NCBI GenBank assembly: GCA_013204985.1 | Contig: JABMLG010000009.1 | Coordinates: 148,826 to 212,825 of the forward strand | Direction of reading: 5' to 3' | Source of the DNA: Microbacteriaceae bacterium VKM Ac-2855 | Lineage (GTDB): Bacteria > Actinomycetota > Actinomycetes > Actinomycetales > Microbacteriaceae | DNA length: 64,000 nucleotides | In this document: piece after piece, positions 37,448 to 46,419 of the stretch | Layout of the letters: each line of letters starts with the position of its first letter | Numbering within the stretch: position 1 is the stretch's first letter | Notes under the pieces: model-generated | What the model saw: only the letters and a program-made list of their open reading frames with translations | Databases searched by the model: none | What the model was told of the DNA's origin: nothing | Program-made: the position numbers and the translations under genes

Positions 37448-38544
37448 TGCCGCTCACCTCGTCGCGGATAGCGCGGCTCCGGCTGCGATCACAGGGGCTC
37501 GTCGGCGTGCTCGATCGGACACCGGCCGAGGTGGCGCACCGCATGCTCGCACTGCAGGGCCAGGATCCCGCTTCGATGCTCTGGTCGATCGGCCTCCGAG
37601 CGGCGGATGCGAGCGGTGTCGGCGGCGAGGGCGTGGTGCGGGCGGCCTTCGATCGCGGCGAACTGGTGCGGTCGTGGACGATGCGCGGAACGTTGCACGC
37701 GACGACCCCCGCCGACCTCGTCCTCCTGCTCTCGGTCACCGCCGAGCGCCAGCGCCGCGCCGTTCTCACGCGTCAGCGCTCGTTGGGCGTTTCAGCGGCG
37801 GACATCGCGGCCTCGGAGGTTGTCGCGCGCGCGGTGCTCGCCGACGGTGCACAGGCCACGCGCGCCGAGTTGTACGCGGCCTGGCAGACCGCCGGCCAGG
37901 CGACATCCGACCAGCGCGGATATCACTTGATCTACGCGCTGGCACTCGAGCAGGTGCTCTGCCTCGGCCCGTTCCGCGGCACCGAGCAGTGCTTCGTCCT
38001 GGCCGACGACTGGCTGCCGGATTCTCCATCGCCCGATGCCGAGGACGCGGCGATGGAGATCGCGCGGCGCTACTTCTCGAGTCACGGTCCGGCGACGGAA
38101 CGCGACCTGGCGAATTGGCTCAAGATCCCGCTGACCACCGCGCGGGCAGCGATGGCCGCTCTCGGCGACGAACTCCAGGCGACGGATGGTCCGACCGGCG
38201 TGCTCTGGGCGACGCCCGAGCGGTGGGAGTCGACGGTGAACGGGAGCGGCCGCATCCTGCTGCTGCCCGGATTCGACGAGATGCTCCTCGGATACGCCGA
38301 TCGCAGCGCCTCGCTTCCCTCCGAATTCGCCGACCGGATCGTTCCGGGCGGCAACGGCATCTTCTTGGCGACGATCCTCCGCGACGGTCGTGTGGTCGGC
38401 ACGTGGCGACGCCGCACGGCATCCGGAGTGACGGCGGTGACGCCGGATCCGTTCCTCCCGCTGTCGCCGTCCGACGACGCGGGCGTGGTACGCGAGGCGA
38501 AGCGCTACGCCCGCTTCCTCGGCACGGCCGTCCCTGTCGGCTGA
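37447..38544 (+). CDS. HTH_42 winged-helix protein, AlkZ-like DNA glycosylase candidate
   Basis: A 365-residue member of the HTH_42 (DUF1006) family: three tandem winged-helix modules and a C-terminal beta domain. VAHRMLALQGQDP holds Q37-G-Q39, which aligns in number and context with the catalytic glutamine pair (QxQ motif) of Streptomyces AlkZ, a glycosylase that unhooks interstrand crosslinks. SWTMRGTLHATTP, LLLPGFDEMLLGYADRS and IFLATILRDGRVVGTWRR are family landmarks. It overlaps App1 by 1 nt. Function is inferred from family; substrate unknown. Confidence 0.82.
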   Translation: MPLTSSRIARLRLRSQGLVGVLDRTPAEVAHRMLALQGQDPASMLWSIGLRAADASGVGGEGVVRAAFDRGELVRSWTMRGTLHATTPADLVLLLSVTAERQRRAVLTRQRSLGVSAADIAASEVVARAVLADGAQATRAELYAAWQTAGQATSDQRGYHLIYALALEQVLCLGPFRGTEQCFVLADDWLPDSPSPDAEDAAMEIARRYFSSHGPATERDLANWLKIPLTTARAAMAALGDELQATDGPTGVLWATPERWESTVNGSGRILLLPGFDEMLLGYADRSASLPSEFADRIVPGGNGIFLATILRDGRVVGTWRRRTASGVTAVTPDPFLPLSPSDDAGVVREAKRYARFLGTAVPVG

Positions 38545-38601
38545 TCCCGTCCGACGACGGTGCCGGTGCGGTCGGCGCAGATCGAGACGCCGAAGACGAC
38601 G

Positions 38602-38633
38602 CAGCCCGGCACGGATGATCCGGTGCCGGGCTG
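38602..38633. terminator. Bidirectional hairpin between HTH_42 and YceI genes
   Basis: CAGCCCGGCAC (38602-38612) pairs with GTGCCGGGCTG (38623-38633) around a 10-nt loop, between two convergent genes. Confidence 0.6.
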
Positions 38634-38693
38634 GGCGCGACGAGCAGGGCCTCGTCGGGGAACCGCGCGTTCGGGTCGCGCGGAGGTGTCGGA

Positions 38694-39248
38694 CTACGCC
38701 GAGTGAACGGCCTGGAGCTCGATGGTGATGGAGACCTTCTCGCCGATGAGCACGCCACCGGTCTCGAGAGCGGCGTTGTAGGTCAGACCGAAGTCGGTGC
38801 GGTCGATCGTGGTGGTCGCGACGAGGCCGGCCTTGTAGTTGCCGTAGGGGTCGGTGCCGAAGCCGCCGAACTCGAGGTCGAAGGTGACCGGCTTGGTGAC
38901 GCCCTTGATGGTGAGATCTCCATCGACGAGGAAGTCGTCCTTGTTCGGGCGAACCGCGGTGCTCGTGAAGTGGATCTGCGGGAAGGTCTCGGCCTCGAAG
39001 AAGTCACCGGTACGCAGGTGTCCGTCACGGTTGGGCTCGTTGGTGTTGATCGATGCGACCTCGGCGGTGGCCTCGACGGTCGAGTCGAGGGGGTTCTCGC
39101 CCGTGGTGAAGGTGGCGGTGAAGTTCTCGAACTTGCCCTTGACCTTGCTGATCATGAGGTGGCGGACGCTGAAGGCGACCTCGGAGTGGGTCGGGTCGAC
39201 GGTCCAGGTGCCGGCCTTGTAACCGGGGATGGTGAGCGTGTCAGTCAT
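38694..39248 (-). CDS. YceI-family lipid-binding protein
   Basis: A 184-residue YceI-like lipocalin-fold protein; relatives bind polyisoprenoids. GTWTVDPTHSEVAFSVRHLMISKVKGKFENFTATFTT, TGDFFEAETFPQIHFTST and ITIELQAVHSA are diagnostic. There is no signal peptide, so it is cytoplasmic, as is common in actinobacteria. ATG follows GAGGAG by 5 nt. Directly repeated 8-mers upstream suggest regulation. Confidence 0.94.
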   Translation of the reverse strand: MTDTLTIPGYKAGTWTVDPTHSEVAFSVRHLMISKVKGKFENFTATFTTGENPLDSTVEATAEVASINTNEPNRDGHLRTGDFFEAETFPQIHFTSTAVRPNKDDFLVDGDLTIKGVTKPVTFDLEFGGFGTDPYGNYKAGLVATTTIDRTDFGLTYNAALETGGVLIGEKVSITIELQAVHSA

Positions 39249-39311
39249 GGGTTCTCCTCGGGAGATCGAAAGGAAGTGGCGACGGTGGGCCCGTCAGATA
39301 CATGCAAGCGT

Positions 39312-39339
39312 ATGTAGCGGCAGTCTATTCCATGTAGCG
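39312..39339 (-). promoter_or_regulatory. Two direct repeats of ATGTAGCG, 20 bp apart, upstream of yceI
   Basis: ATGTAGCG occurs at 39312-39319 and 39332-39339, two helical turns apart, in an AT-richer stretch 64-91 bp before the yceI start. On the coding strand TAGACT between them could be a -10. An activator or repressor site is possible. Confidence 0.35.
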
Positions 39340-39371
39340 ACAACTATTTTGACGCTGTTCATCCGCAGCCT

Positions 39372-39450
39372 GGAAATGCAGGAGATCGCGGGCTCTGAGA
39401 CAGGTTCACGCGGATGCGCACGCTCACGTCGCAGTATCTCCTGCATTTCC
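39372..39450 (-). terminator. Long hairpin after the NagZ-like gene
   Basis: GGAAATGCAGGAGAT (39372-39386) is the exact complement of ATCTCCTGCATTTCC (39436-39450), separated by 49 nt. It starts 6 nt past the stop of the GH3 lipoprotein gene. Confidence 0.6.
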
Positions 39451-39456
39451 CTGCAG

Positions 39457-40731
39457 TCAGTCGACGGCGAGGGAGCGGCGCGCGATCAGTACGCGGAGCG
39501 CGGCGTCATCGATCTGTTCCTGCGTGATCCGATTAGTGCCGACGGCTGCGACCACAGCATCCCGCAACGTCGTCGGATCCGCACCGATCGTCGCGGGATC
39601 AGCGGGCAGAACGTAGAGCAGCAGGGTGTTCCCGGCTGCGACCGCTCGCACGGCGTTCTCCCCCGGATCCTGGTACTCCGGCAGACCCGTGTCCTGCAGC
39701 ATCAGCATGTCGTCCGTGACGATGAGCCCGTCGAAATCGAGCTCGTCGCGCAACGTGCCGTGCCACATGGCCGACAGGCTGGCGGGAGAAGGATCGATCG
39801 CGGTGTAAGCGAGGTGGCCCATCATCACGGCCTCCGCGCCGGCGTCGATGCCGCGCGCGAACGGCACGGCATCGAACGCTCGCCACCGGTCGAGGCTCGT
39901 GTCGGTCGAGGGAACAGTGGAGTGCGAGTCGCCGGGCGCGGCACCGTGCCCAGGAAAGTGTTTCAGAGTCGACAGCACCCGGCCGCGTTCCGCGGTGACC
40001 GCGGCGGCGACGCGGTCGGCGGCATCACTCGGCACGCGTCCGAACGACCGGGAGTCGATGAAGGATCCCGGACCGGTGGAGACATCGGCGACGACTCCGA
40101 AGTTCAGGTTCACACCGGCCGCGTGCAGCAGGTCGCCGCGCTGAGCGAAGGCAGCACCGGTCGCCTCCGGCGCCTCGAGGCTCAACGAGTCCGCCCCGGC
40201 AGCGAGGTCCCACGGCAGGCGTACGACATCGCCACCCTCCTCATCGATCGCGATGAGGAGCGGCAGTTCGGGGTCGGGGTTGGCGGCCGCCGTCTCCGCG
40301 GCCAGCTCCTCCGGCGTGGCCGGGACGTTGTCGCCCATCAGGATGAGCCCCGCCGCGCCGGTCCCGGCAGCGAACGCGTTCAGCCCTGCTGCGTCAGTAC
40401 CCGGTCGATGCAGCAGGAACAGGCTCGACACCTTCTGCTCCAGAGTCATCGTCGACAGCCGATCGCGCGCGAAATCGACGACGGGGTCGCTCGCGGTCGC
40501 CGTCGGAGTGGGGATCGCTCTCGGTGAGGTCGATCTCTCAGCAGTCGACGCCGGACGCGACGGCGAAGTCGACGTGGTCGGCGTGCCGTCGCTCGGAGCG
40601 GGACCCGCGACACCGGTCCCGGTCGCGCAGCCCGCCAGTGCGGCTGCGATCCCCAGGGCGAGGAGCGTTCGCCGGAACCAGCGACCTCGGACGGTCGACG
40701 GGAGTGGAGCAGAGGAGGAGTTACGCATCAT
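39457..40731 (-). CDS. GH3 beta-N-acetylhexosaminidase-like lipoprotein (NagZ type)
   Basis: A 424-residue lipoprotein (LAGC, Cys35) with a Ser/Thr/Pro linker to about 80 and one GH3 barrel. LIAIDEEGGDVVRLPW, KHFPGHGAAPGDSHSTVPSTD (with the His used as acid/base in NagZ enzymes) and GLIVTDDMLM (nucleophile Asp) are present. Expected role is cleavage of N-acetylglucosaminyl units in peptidoglycan fragments outside the membrane. ATG ATG start, no clear binding site. It lies 34 nt after the exporter gene. Confidence 0.9.
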   Translation of the reverse strand: MMRNSSSAPLPSTVRGRWFRRTLLALGIAAALAGCATGTGVAGPAPSDGTPTTSTSPSRPASTAERSTSPRAIPTPTATASDPVVDFARDRLSTMTLEQKVSSLFLLHRPGTDAAGLNAFAAGTGAAGLILMGDNVPATPEELAAETAAANPDPELPLLIAIDEEGGDVVRLPWDLAAGADSLSLEAPEATGAAFAQRGDLLHAAGVNLNFGVVADVSTGPGSFIDSRSFGRVPSDAADRVAAAVTAERGRVLSTLKHFPGHGAAPGDSHSTVPSTDTSLDRWRAFDAVPFARGIDAGAEAVMMGHLAYTAIDPSPASLSAMWHGTLRDELDFDGLIVTDDMLMLQDTGLPEYQDPGENAVRAVAAGNTLLLYVLPADPATIGADPTTLRDAVVAAVGTNRITQEQIDDAALRVLIARRSLAVD

Positions 40732-40765
40732 GTCGTGAGGCGCGTTTCGGAGCGCCTGCGCCACT

Positions 40766-42196
40766 CTACGCGTCGGATCCCGACGGCTTCGCCGGGTTGC
40801 GGATCCCGACCAGCGAGACGACGCCGCCCAGGACGAGCAGGACGGCGGTCGTGAGCACACCGCGGAGGAACCCGTCGTAGTCGAGGCTGTCGCCCACGAT
40901 CAGACTCGTCGAGGCGATCGCCACGAGGCCGGCGATCCGCGAGATCGCGTTGTTCACGGCGGAGGCGATACCGCTGCTCGAACTGTCGATCGAACCGAGG
41001 ATCGCGGAGGTGAGCGGTGCGACCGTGACGGCGAGTCCGATACCGAAGACGACGATGCCCGGCAGCATCTGGGTCGCGTAGTTCGCGGGGTCGCGCACGG
41101 TGAGCATCAGGAGGAATCCGACCCCGGCGATGATCGGTCCCAGCCCCATGAACAATCGCGGACCGAATCTACTGGACAGCCCCCCGGTCACCTGAGAGAG
41201 CAGCAGCATCACGAGAGTGGGCGGCAAGGTCGCCAGGCCCGCCTGCGTGGCTGAGAAGCCCACGGTCTGCTGCAGGAAGAGTCCGATCGCGAAGAATCCG
41301 AAGGACAGGGCTCCGTAGATGAGCGCCGTCGCGACGTTGCCGACCCAGAAGTTTCGGACGGTGAAGAGAGACAGGGGCATCATCGGGTGCGCCGTTCTGC
41401 CCTCCCACCAAACGAACGCGGCCAGAGATAGCAGTCCGCCGATCAGCGTCGTCAGCACCAACGGATCGCCGAGCCCGAGCCGGGACTGTTCGATCAGCGC
41501 GAAGACCGGGCCTCCGAGCCCCAGGATGCCCAGTAGGGCGCCGATGTAGTCGATCGGCACGCGGGTACCGGCGTGCTCGTGGCCCAGCCGGACCAGCAGA
41601 ACGATGGTGACCGCGATGGGCAGCACGTTGATCGCGAAGACGTAGCGCCACGAGCCGGCGTCGACCAGCACGCCGCCGAGGACGGGACCGGCGATCATCG
41701 CGGTTCCGGTCCACGCGGTCCACGCACCGATCGTCTTCGCCTGGAGCGGGCCCCGGATGGTCCCGATGATCAGGGCGAGCGAGCTGGGCACCAGGATCGC
41801 CCCCGCAGCGCCCTGCAGCATCCGCGCGACGATCAGGAATTCGGCGGTCGGTGCGACGGCACACAGGAGTGACGTCGCGCCGAAGCCGATCAGGCCGACG
41901 AGCATGCTGCGCGCCCGCCCCATCCGATCGGCGAGGGAGCCGGCGAGCAGCATCAGGGCACCGAGCGTGATCAGGTAACCGTCGACCACCCACTGCTGCA
42001 CAGCGAGCCCGCCACCGAGTTCGCCACTGATCGCCGGCAGGGCGACGTTCACAACGGTTCCGTCGAGGAAGGCGACGAAGGACGCGAGGATCGCGATGAC
42101 GAGCACCAGGCGCGTCTCGGGCGACGGCGCGGTGTCGGACGACGGCGCGGTGTCGGGCTCGGACCCGGCAGCCTCAGAGTTCGGGATCGAAGACAT
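40766..42196 (-). CDS. DHA2-family MFS drug/proton antiporter
   Basis: A 476-residue transporter with about 14 helices. Motif D1-like LDGTVVNVALPAI, motif A GSLADRMGRARSML, and motif C-like WTGTAMIAGPVLGGVLVD mark the DHA2 class. The substrate is not predictable. Its ATG overlaps the deacetylase gene by 23 nt in another frame, so it is translated from the same message. Confidence 0.93.
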   Translation of the reverse strand: MSSIPNSEAAGSEPDTAPSSDTAPSPETRLVLVIAILASFVAFLDGTVVNVALPAISGELGGGLAVQQWVVDGYLITLGALMLLAGSLADRMGRARSMLVGLIGFGATSLLCAVAPTAEFLIVARMLQGAAGAILVPSSLALIIGTIRGPLQAKTIGAWTAWTGTAMIAGPVLGGVLVDAGSWRYVFAINVLPIAVTIVLLVRLGHEHAGTRVPIDYIGALLGILGLGGPVFALIEQSRLGLGDPLVLTTLIGGLLSLAAFVWWEGRTAHPMMPLSLFTVRNFWVGNVATALIYGALSFGFFAIGLFLQQTVGFSATQAGLATLPPTLVMLLLSQVTGGLSSRFGPRLFMGLGPIIAGVGFLLMLTVRDPANYATQMLPGIVVFGIGLAVTVAPLTSAILGSIDSSSSGIASAVNNAISRIAGLVAIASTSLIVGDSLDYDGFLRGVLTTAVLLVLGGVVSLVGIRNPAKPSGSDA

Positions 42197-43004
42197 CGTT
42201 CAGAGTAACCGTCTGCAGCTCGCGCTCGTCGATGATCTGCTCGATCCGATCGAAGCAGTCCACTACGGTCGGGAAGTTCGCGTGGCCGATCACGATGTGT
42301 TGTGGCAGCAGCCACTGCTCGGCGAATCCGATCAGCTGTTCGGAGGTGATCAGCCCGGAGTCGGAGAGCGAGCCGTACCAGAGCGTCGGCACCGTGTAAC
42401 CGATGCTCGCGGCGAGGCGGTCGACCCGCGCATCGTGGTAGCCGAAGGGCGGGCGGAAGTACGGTTTCGCCGTGACCGCGAACGTGTCGAGGATGAACTG
42501 CTCGTTGCGCTCGAGCTCCTCGATCACGTCGTCGTCGCTGAGCGAGGTGAGGTCCGCGTGCGACCAGGTGTGATTGCCGAGCTGGATCTGACCGCTCTCG
42601 ACGAGCGGCTTCAGCGCCGCGGCATTCTCCGTCCACGCCGCGTAGCTGCCGTTGAGGAAGAAGGTCAGCCGCAGTCCGGTCCGCTTCACGAACGCGATGT
42701 AGGCCGACACGACGGCGCTGTCCGCTCCGTCATCGACGGTGAGGGCGAGCAGCGACCCCTCTCCCGGCAGTTCGCTCAGCGTGCCGCCCGGCAGTGCGAC
42801 GCGGACCAGATCCGGCGTGCGGGCGGGCAGCCGGATCGGTGCCGGGGTAGCGAGCGTCAACGGTACGGGACGTGGTGTCGACGTCAGCGTCGGGCTCGCG
42901 GTCGGAGTCGATGTCGGCACGGGCGACGGGGCCGGCGACGCGCACGCTTGCAGAGCGAAGGCCGATGCGCCCGCCATCGCCGCCAAGAACACCCGCCTGT
43001 CCAT
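42174..43004 (-). CDS. Polysaccharide deacetylase (NodB-like) lipoprotein
   Basis: A 276-residue secreted carbohydrate esterase family 4 enzyme. The lipobox LQAC gives lipidated Cys21, a Thr/Pro linker follows to about 60, and the NodB domain has TVDDGADS (Asp91, Asp92), HTWSH (His145, His149, metal ligands) and FRPPFGYHD (183-191). I use the second ATG, 43004, because TACATT abuts the first; spacing then fits the leaderless rule. Likely substrate is peptidoglycan or another cell-wall glycan. Confidence 0.9.
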   Translation of the reverse strand: MDRRVFLAAMAGASAFALQACASPAPSPVPTSTPTASPTLTSTPRPVPLTLATPAPIRLPARTPDLVRVALPGGTLSELPGEGSLLALTVDDGADSAVVSAYIAFVKRTGLRLTFFLNGSYAAWTENAAALKPLVESGQIQLGNHTWSHADLTSLSDDDVIEELERNEQFILDTFAVTAKPYFRPPFGYHDARVDRLAASIGYTVPTLWYGSLSDSGLITSEQLIGFAEQWLLPQHIVIGHANFPTVVDCFDRIEQIIDERELQTVTLNDVFDPEL

Positions 43005-43010
43005 GCGCAT

Positions 43011-43016
43011 AATGTA
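43011..43016 (-). promoter_or_regulatory. Predicted -10 box (TACATT) of the deacetylase operon
   Basis: TACATT on the minus strand ends directly before one ATG and 6 nt before a second in frame. The latter spacing matches the other promoters here. Confidence 0.5.
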
Positions 43017-43072
43017 GCGCCTTCGTGAGGCGTCCTCGGACGCGCCGGATCGCGCCTCTCAGTGCAGTGGCT

Positions 43073-43078
43073 TACCCT
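43073..43078 (+). promoter_or_regulatory. Predicted -10 box (TACCCT) of the penicillin-binding protein gene
   Basis: TACCCT ends 7 nt before the ATG at 43086. It selects that ATG over the longer open frame from 43062. Confidence 0.5.
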
Positions 43079-43085
43079 CGGATCC

Positions 43086-45515
43086 ATGTCTGCGCAATCC
43101 ACCTCCGCCGACGGACGCCTCGCGCGCGTCCTGAGTTTCATCGGAGTCAGCCTCGCGGGCGGGCTCCTGATCACCGTCGGGGTTACGCCTGCACTCGCCG
43201 TGACGGGCCTGGCGGACAACAACCCGATCGGCATCTTCGAGACCGTTCCCGAGTACCTCGACCTCGGACAGCTGGCACAGAAGACCGAGATCTACGCCAA
43301 GAACGCCGACGGAAGCGACAAGCTCCTCGCCTCCTTCTACGCGCAGAACCGAGAAGAAGTGACGTGGGACCAGGTCTCCGACTTCGCCAAGCAGGCAGCT
43401 GTGGCCACCGAGGATCCCCGCTTCTACGAGCACGGCGGCGTCGATCTGCAGGGCACGATCCGAGCGGTGGTGTCGAACCTGTTCGGAAACGACGTCCAGG
43501 GCGGCTCCTCGATCACGCAGCAGTACGTCAAGAACGTACTGGTGCAGAAGGCGGAGTCGCTCTCGGATCCGGCCGAGGTGGAGGCCGCGTACGACGAGGC
43601 CACCGCGACGACTCCCGCGCGCAAGCTCAAGGAGATGAAGCTCGCCATCGACCTCGAGAAGAAGTACAGCAAGGACGACATCCTGCTGGGCTACCTCAAC
43701 ATCGCCGGGTTCGGCGGCCAGGTCTACGGGATCCAGGCTGCCTCGGAGTACTACTTCGGAACCACCGCGGCCTCCCTGACACTGGCCCAGGCCGCCAGCT
43801 TGATCGCCACGGTGAACAACCCGAACAATCTGCGCATCGACGTCGCCGAGAACATCCCGGCGAACAAGGTCCGGCGTGACTACGTCCTCGATCAGATGCT
43901 GAAGGAGAACGACATCTCCCAGGCCGATCACGATGCGGCGATAGCGGAGGAGGTCGTGCCGAACATCCAGCAGATCACCACCGGATGCCAGACCGCCGGC
44001 GACGCGGCCTACTTCTGCAAGTACGTGACCTGGGTGATCAGGAACGACGACGCGTTCGGCGCCGACAGCGACACGAGGTGGGCGAACTTCCAGCGCGGCG
44101 GGTACAAGATCTACACCACGCTCGACCTCGACGTTCAGAACGCCGCAGCGTCCATCACGAACCAGTGGATCCCGAAGACCCCGTACGAGGAGATCAACGT
44201 GGGTTCGGCCTCCGTCTCGATGGAGGTCGGCACCGGGCGGATCCTGGCGATGGTGCAGAGCAAGGATTACACCGACGGCGCCGACGAGGGTGCGAATTAC
44301 ACCTCGGTCAACTACAACACCGACTTCGCGTACGGCGGCTCGAACGGCTTCCAGGTGGGATCGACCTTCAAGGTCTTCACCCTGGCGCAGTGGTTGGCGA
44401 ACGGGCACACCATCTACGAGACGCTGAACGCGAATCCGCGCACGTTCGATGACGGCTTCCCGGCGAGCTGCGTGGCCGGCGGCGTGGACGAGACCGCTTT
44501 CGAAGTCAACAACGACGAGGACGAGTCGGGCCGGTACAGCGTGCTGAACGGCACGATCAACTCCGTGAACACCGTGTTCGTCGCGATGGCCGAAGAACTC
44601 GATCTGTGCAAGATCCGCGATCAGGCGACGGCGTTCGGGGTGCATCCGGCCAACGGCGGCCAGCTGGATCCGATCCCGTCGTCCATCCTCGGGTCCGCCA
44701 ACACCATTGCGCCGTTGTCGATGGTGACCGCCTTCGCCGGATTCGCCAACCAGGGCTCGGCCTGCACCGCCGTCGCGATCGACAGCATCACGGATGCGAC
44801 CGGCGCCGCCGTCACGCCCCCGGCCACCACCTGCACCCAAGCGCTGAGCCCCGAGCTGACGGCCGTGGCGAACTACGCGCTCCAGGACGTCGTGACGGAG
44901 GGTTCCGCGCGCGCCTCCGAGACCGACGACGACATCGAGCACATCGGCAAGACCGGAACGACGGATGACGCGGTACACACCTGGATGGACGGAGCCAGCA
45001 CGCGAGTCGCGACCGTCACCTGGGTCGGCAACATCACCGGCGATGACTCGATGCGCGAGTTCCGACTCACCAACACCGTCTCCGGTCAACGGCTGCAAGC
45101 GGCTGTGCTCCGGCACGAGATCTGGCGCAACATCATGGAGGTTGCGGACGCGAAGTACGGCGGAGACGATTTCCCGGAGCCAGACGCCGCGCTGCTGCGC
45201 GGTCGCACGCTCGCCGTGCCGGATGTGAGCGGATCGAGTGTGGACGACGCGACCGACACTCTGGAGAATCTCGACTTCGACGTCGAGATCGGCGGAACCG
45301 TCGATTCCGCCCAGCCCGCCGGGACGGTCGCCGGCACGGATCCCGCCGCAGGAACGACGGTCTCGAGCGAATCCACGATCACGCTGCAGATCAGCAACGG
45401 GTCCCAGGTGCCGGTACCGATCGCTCCGACCGCGACGCCGACGCCGACCGCCACGCCGACCGTGCCGGAATCGACCCCGACCCCGACCACCACCGCCGAA
45501 ACGAACGACGGGTGA
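43086..45515 (+). CDS. Class A penicillin-binding protein with PASTA domain
   Basis: An 809-residue bifunctional peptidoglycan synthase with an N-terminal signal anchor (about 12-40). The GT51 glycosyltransferase has ATEDPRFYEHGGVD (catalytic Glu), QGGSSITQQYVKN and KLKEMKLAIDLEKKYSKDDIL. The transpeptidase has GSTFK (Ser nucleophile), SVN in NSVNTVFVA and KTGTTDD. One PASTA domain follows (VPDVSGSSVDDATDTLENLDF, about 716-780), then a Pro/Thr-rich tail. The deacetylase operon is divergent from it. Confidence 0.95.
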   Translation: MSAQSTSADGRLARVLSFIGVSLAGGLLITVGVTPALAVTGLADNNPIGIFETVPEYLDLGQLAQKTEIYAKNADGSDKLLASFYAQNREEVTWDQVSDFAKQAAVATEDPRFYEHGGVDLQGTIRAVVSNLFGNDVQGGSSITQQYVKNVLVQKAESLSDPAEVEAAYDEATATTPARKLKEMKLAIDLEKKYSKDDILLGYLNIAGFGGQVYGIQAASEYYFGTTAASLTLAQAASLIATVNNPNNLRIDVAENIPANKVRRDYVLDQMLKENDISQADHDAAIAEEVVPNIQQITTGCQTAGDAAYFCKYVTWVIRNDDAFGADSDTRWANFQRGGYKIYTTLDLDVQNAAASITNQWIPKTPYEEINVGSASVSMEVGTGRILAMVQSKDYTDGADEGANYTSVNYNTDFAYGGSNGFQVGSTFKVFTLAQWLANGHTIYETLNANPRTFDDGFPASCVAGGVDETAFEVNNDEDESGRYSVLNGTINSVNTVFVAMAEELDLCKIRDQATAFGVHPANGGQLDPIPSSILGSANTIAPLSMVTAFAGFANQGSACTAVAIDSITDATGAAVTPPATTCTQALSPELTAVANYALQDVVTEGSARASETDDDIEHIGKTGTTDDAVHTWMDGASTRVATVTWVGNITGDDSMREFRLTNTVSGQRLQAAVLRHEIWRNIMEVADAKYGGDDFPEPDAALLRGRTLAVPDVSGSSVDDATDTLENLDFDVEIGGTVDSAQPAGTVAGTDPAAGTTVSSESTITLQISNGSQVPVPIAPTATPTPTATPTVPESTPTPTTTAETNDG

Positions 45516-45554
45516 ATGAGGGCGAGCCCGGATCAGAATGTCGGTGGCGGCACC

Positions 45555-45560
45555 TAGCGT
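45555..45560 (+). promoter_or_regulatory. Predicted -10 box (TAGCGT) of the nuclease gene
   Basis: TAGCGT ends 7 nt before the ATG at 45568 and selects it over the in-frame ATG at 45538. Confidence 0.5.
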
Positions 45561-45567
45561 TGCAGAC

Positions 45568-46398
45568 ATGACTGATCCGGGCTTCTCCACCGACTTCCTC
45601 GCCGCGCCCGTCGTGGTTCCGACTCCAGCGGCCGGGCGTGTGGTGCGCCGGCTCGACTACACGCATTTCACGGTATGGCTCGACCCGCAGCGCCGGCTCG
45701 CGATGAGTACGGGCGTCAACATCGACGGCGCGCAGCTGCTCGATCTCGGCCGCGGCGACGATTGGCACCTCGACGACCGCATTCCGGATGACGAGCAGAC
45801 CGGCCCGGAGGTCTACCTGCGCAACGATCTCGATCGGGGTCACCTCGTACGCCGACGCGACCCCGTCTGGGGCGATCGCGCCACGGCGCAGGCGGCGAAC
45901 GTGGATTCGTTCTGCTACACGAACGCGGCACCTCAGGCGAGCGGCTTCAACCAGTCGAAGGAGCTGTGGCTCGGGCTGGAGACACTGGTCTTCGAGTACG
46001 CCGACGTGCACGACACGCGGCTCTCCGTGTTCACGGGTCCGGTTCTCGCCGAGGGAGACCCGGTCTACCGCGGCGTGGCGCTGCCGAGGCGGTTCTGGAA
46101 GATCGCGGTCTGGTCCCCCGATGGCGTCTCGCTCGCCTCGAGCGCGTACATCCTCGACCAGAGCACTTTGATCGAACCGGTCAGTCGCGACATGGCCCTT
46201 CCTCCGCTCGGCGGCTTCCGAACCTTCCAGGTGCCGGTGTCGCAGATCGGCGAGTTCACGGGTCTCGACGTCGCCTCCCTCGCCGCCTCGGACGTCTTCG
46301 AACCGGAGCAGACCGCTCGTGGCGATGCGCTCGCCCGCGAGTTGAACGATCCTGCCGACGTACGTGCGGGGCTGCGTCGCGAATCCTCTCCCCTCTGA
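45568..46398 (+). CDS. DNA/RNA non-specific endonuclease
   Basis: A 276-residue beta-beta-alpha-metal nuclease. LRNDLDRGHLVRRRD contains the DRGH motif (Asp89-His92, His92 the general base), and FCYTNAAPQASGFNQS gives the metal-binding Asn and helix. Most relatives (Serratia nuclease, NucA) are secreted, but no signal peptide is visible here. PRRFWKIAVW and the C-terminal region complete the fold. It may act inside the cell or leave by another route. No inhibitor gene is adjacent. The repeat array starts 22 nt after its stop. Confidence 0.9.
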   Translation: MTDPGFSTDFLAAPVVVPTPAAGRVVRRLDYTHFTVWLDPQRRLAMSTGVNIDGAQLLDLGRGDDWHLDDRIPDDEQTGPEVYLRNDLDRGHLVRRRDPVWGDRATAQAANVDSFCYTNAAPQASGFNQSKELWLGLETLVFEYADVHDTRLSVFTGPVLAEGDPVYRGVALPRRFWKIAVWSPDGVSLASSAYILDQSTLIEPVSRDMALPPLGGFRTFQVPVSQIGEFTGLDVASLAASDVFEPEQTARGDALARELNDPADVRAGLRRESSPL

Positions 46399-46419
46399 GC
46401 GACGTCCGCACCCCGCCCC

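Noticed and set aside
43059..45590. 843-codon minus-strand frame
   Set aside because: It is the antisense shadow of the penicillin-binding protein gene, which has full domain motifs; the shadow product has only Val/Arg/Gly-rich low-complexity sequence.
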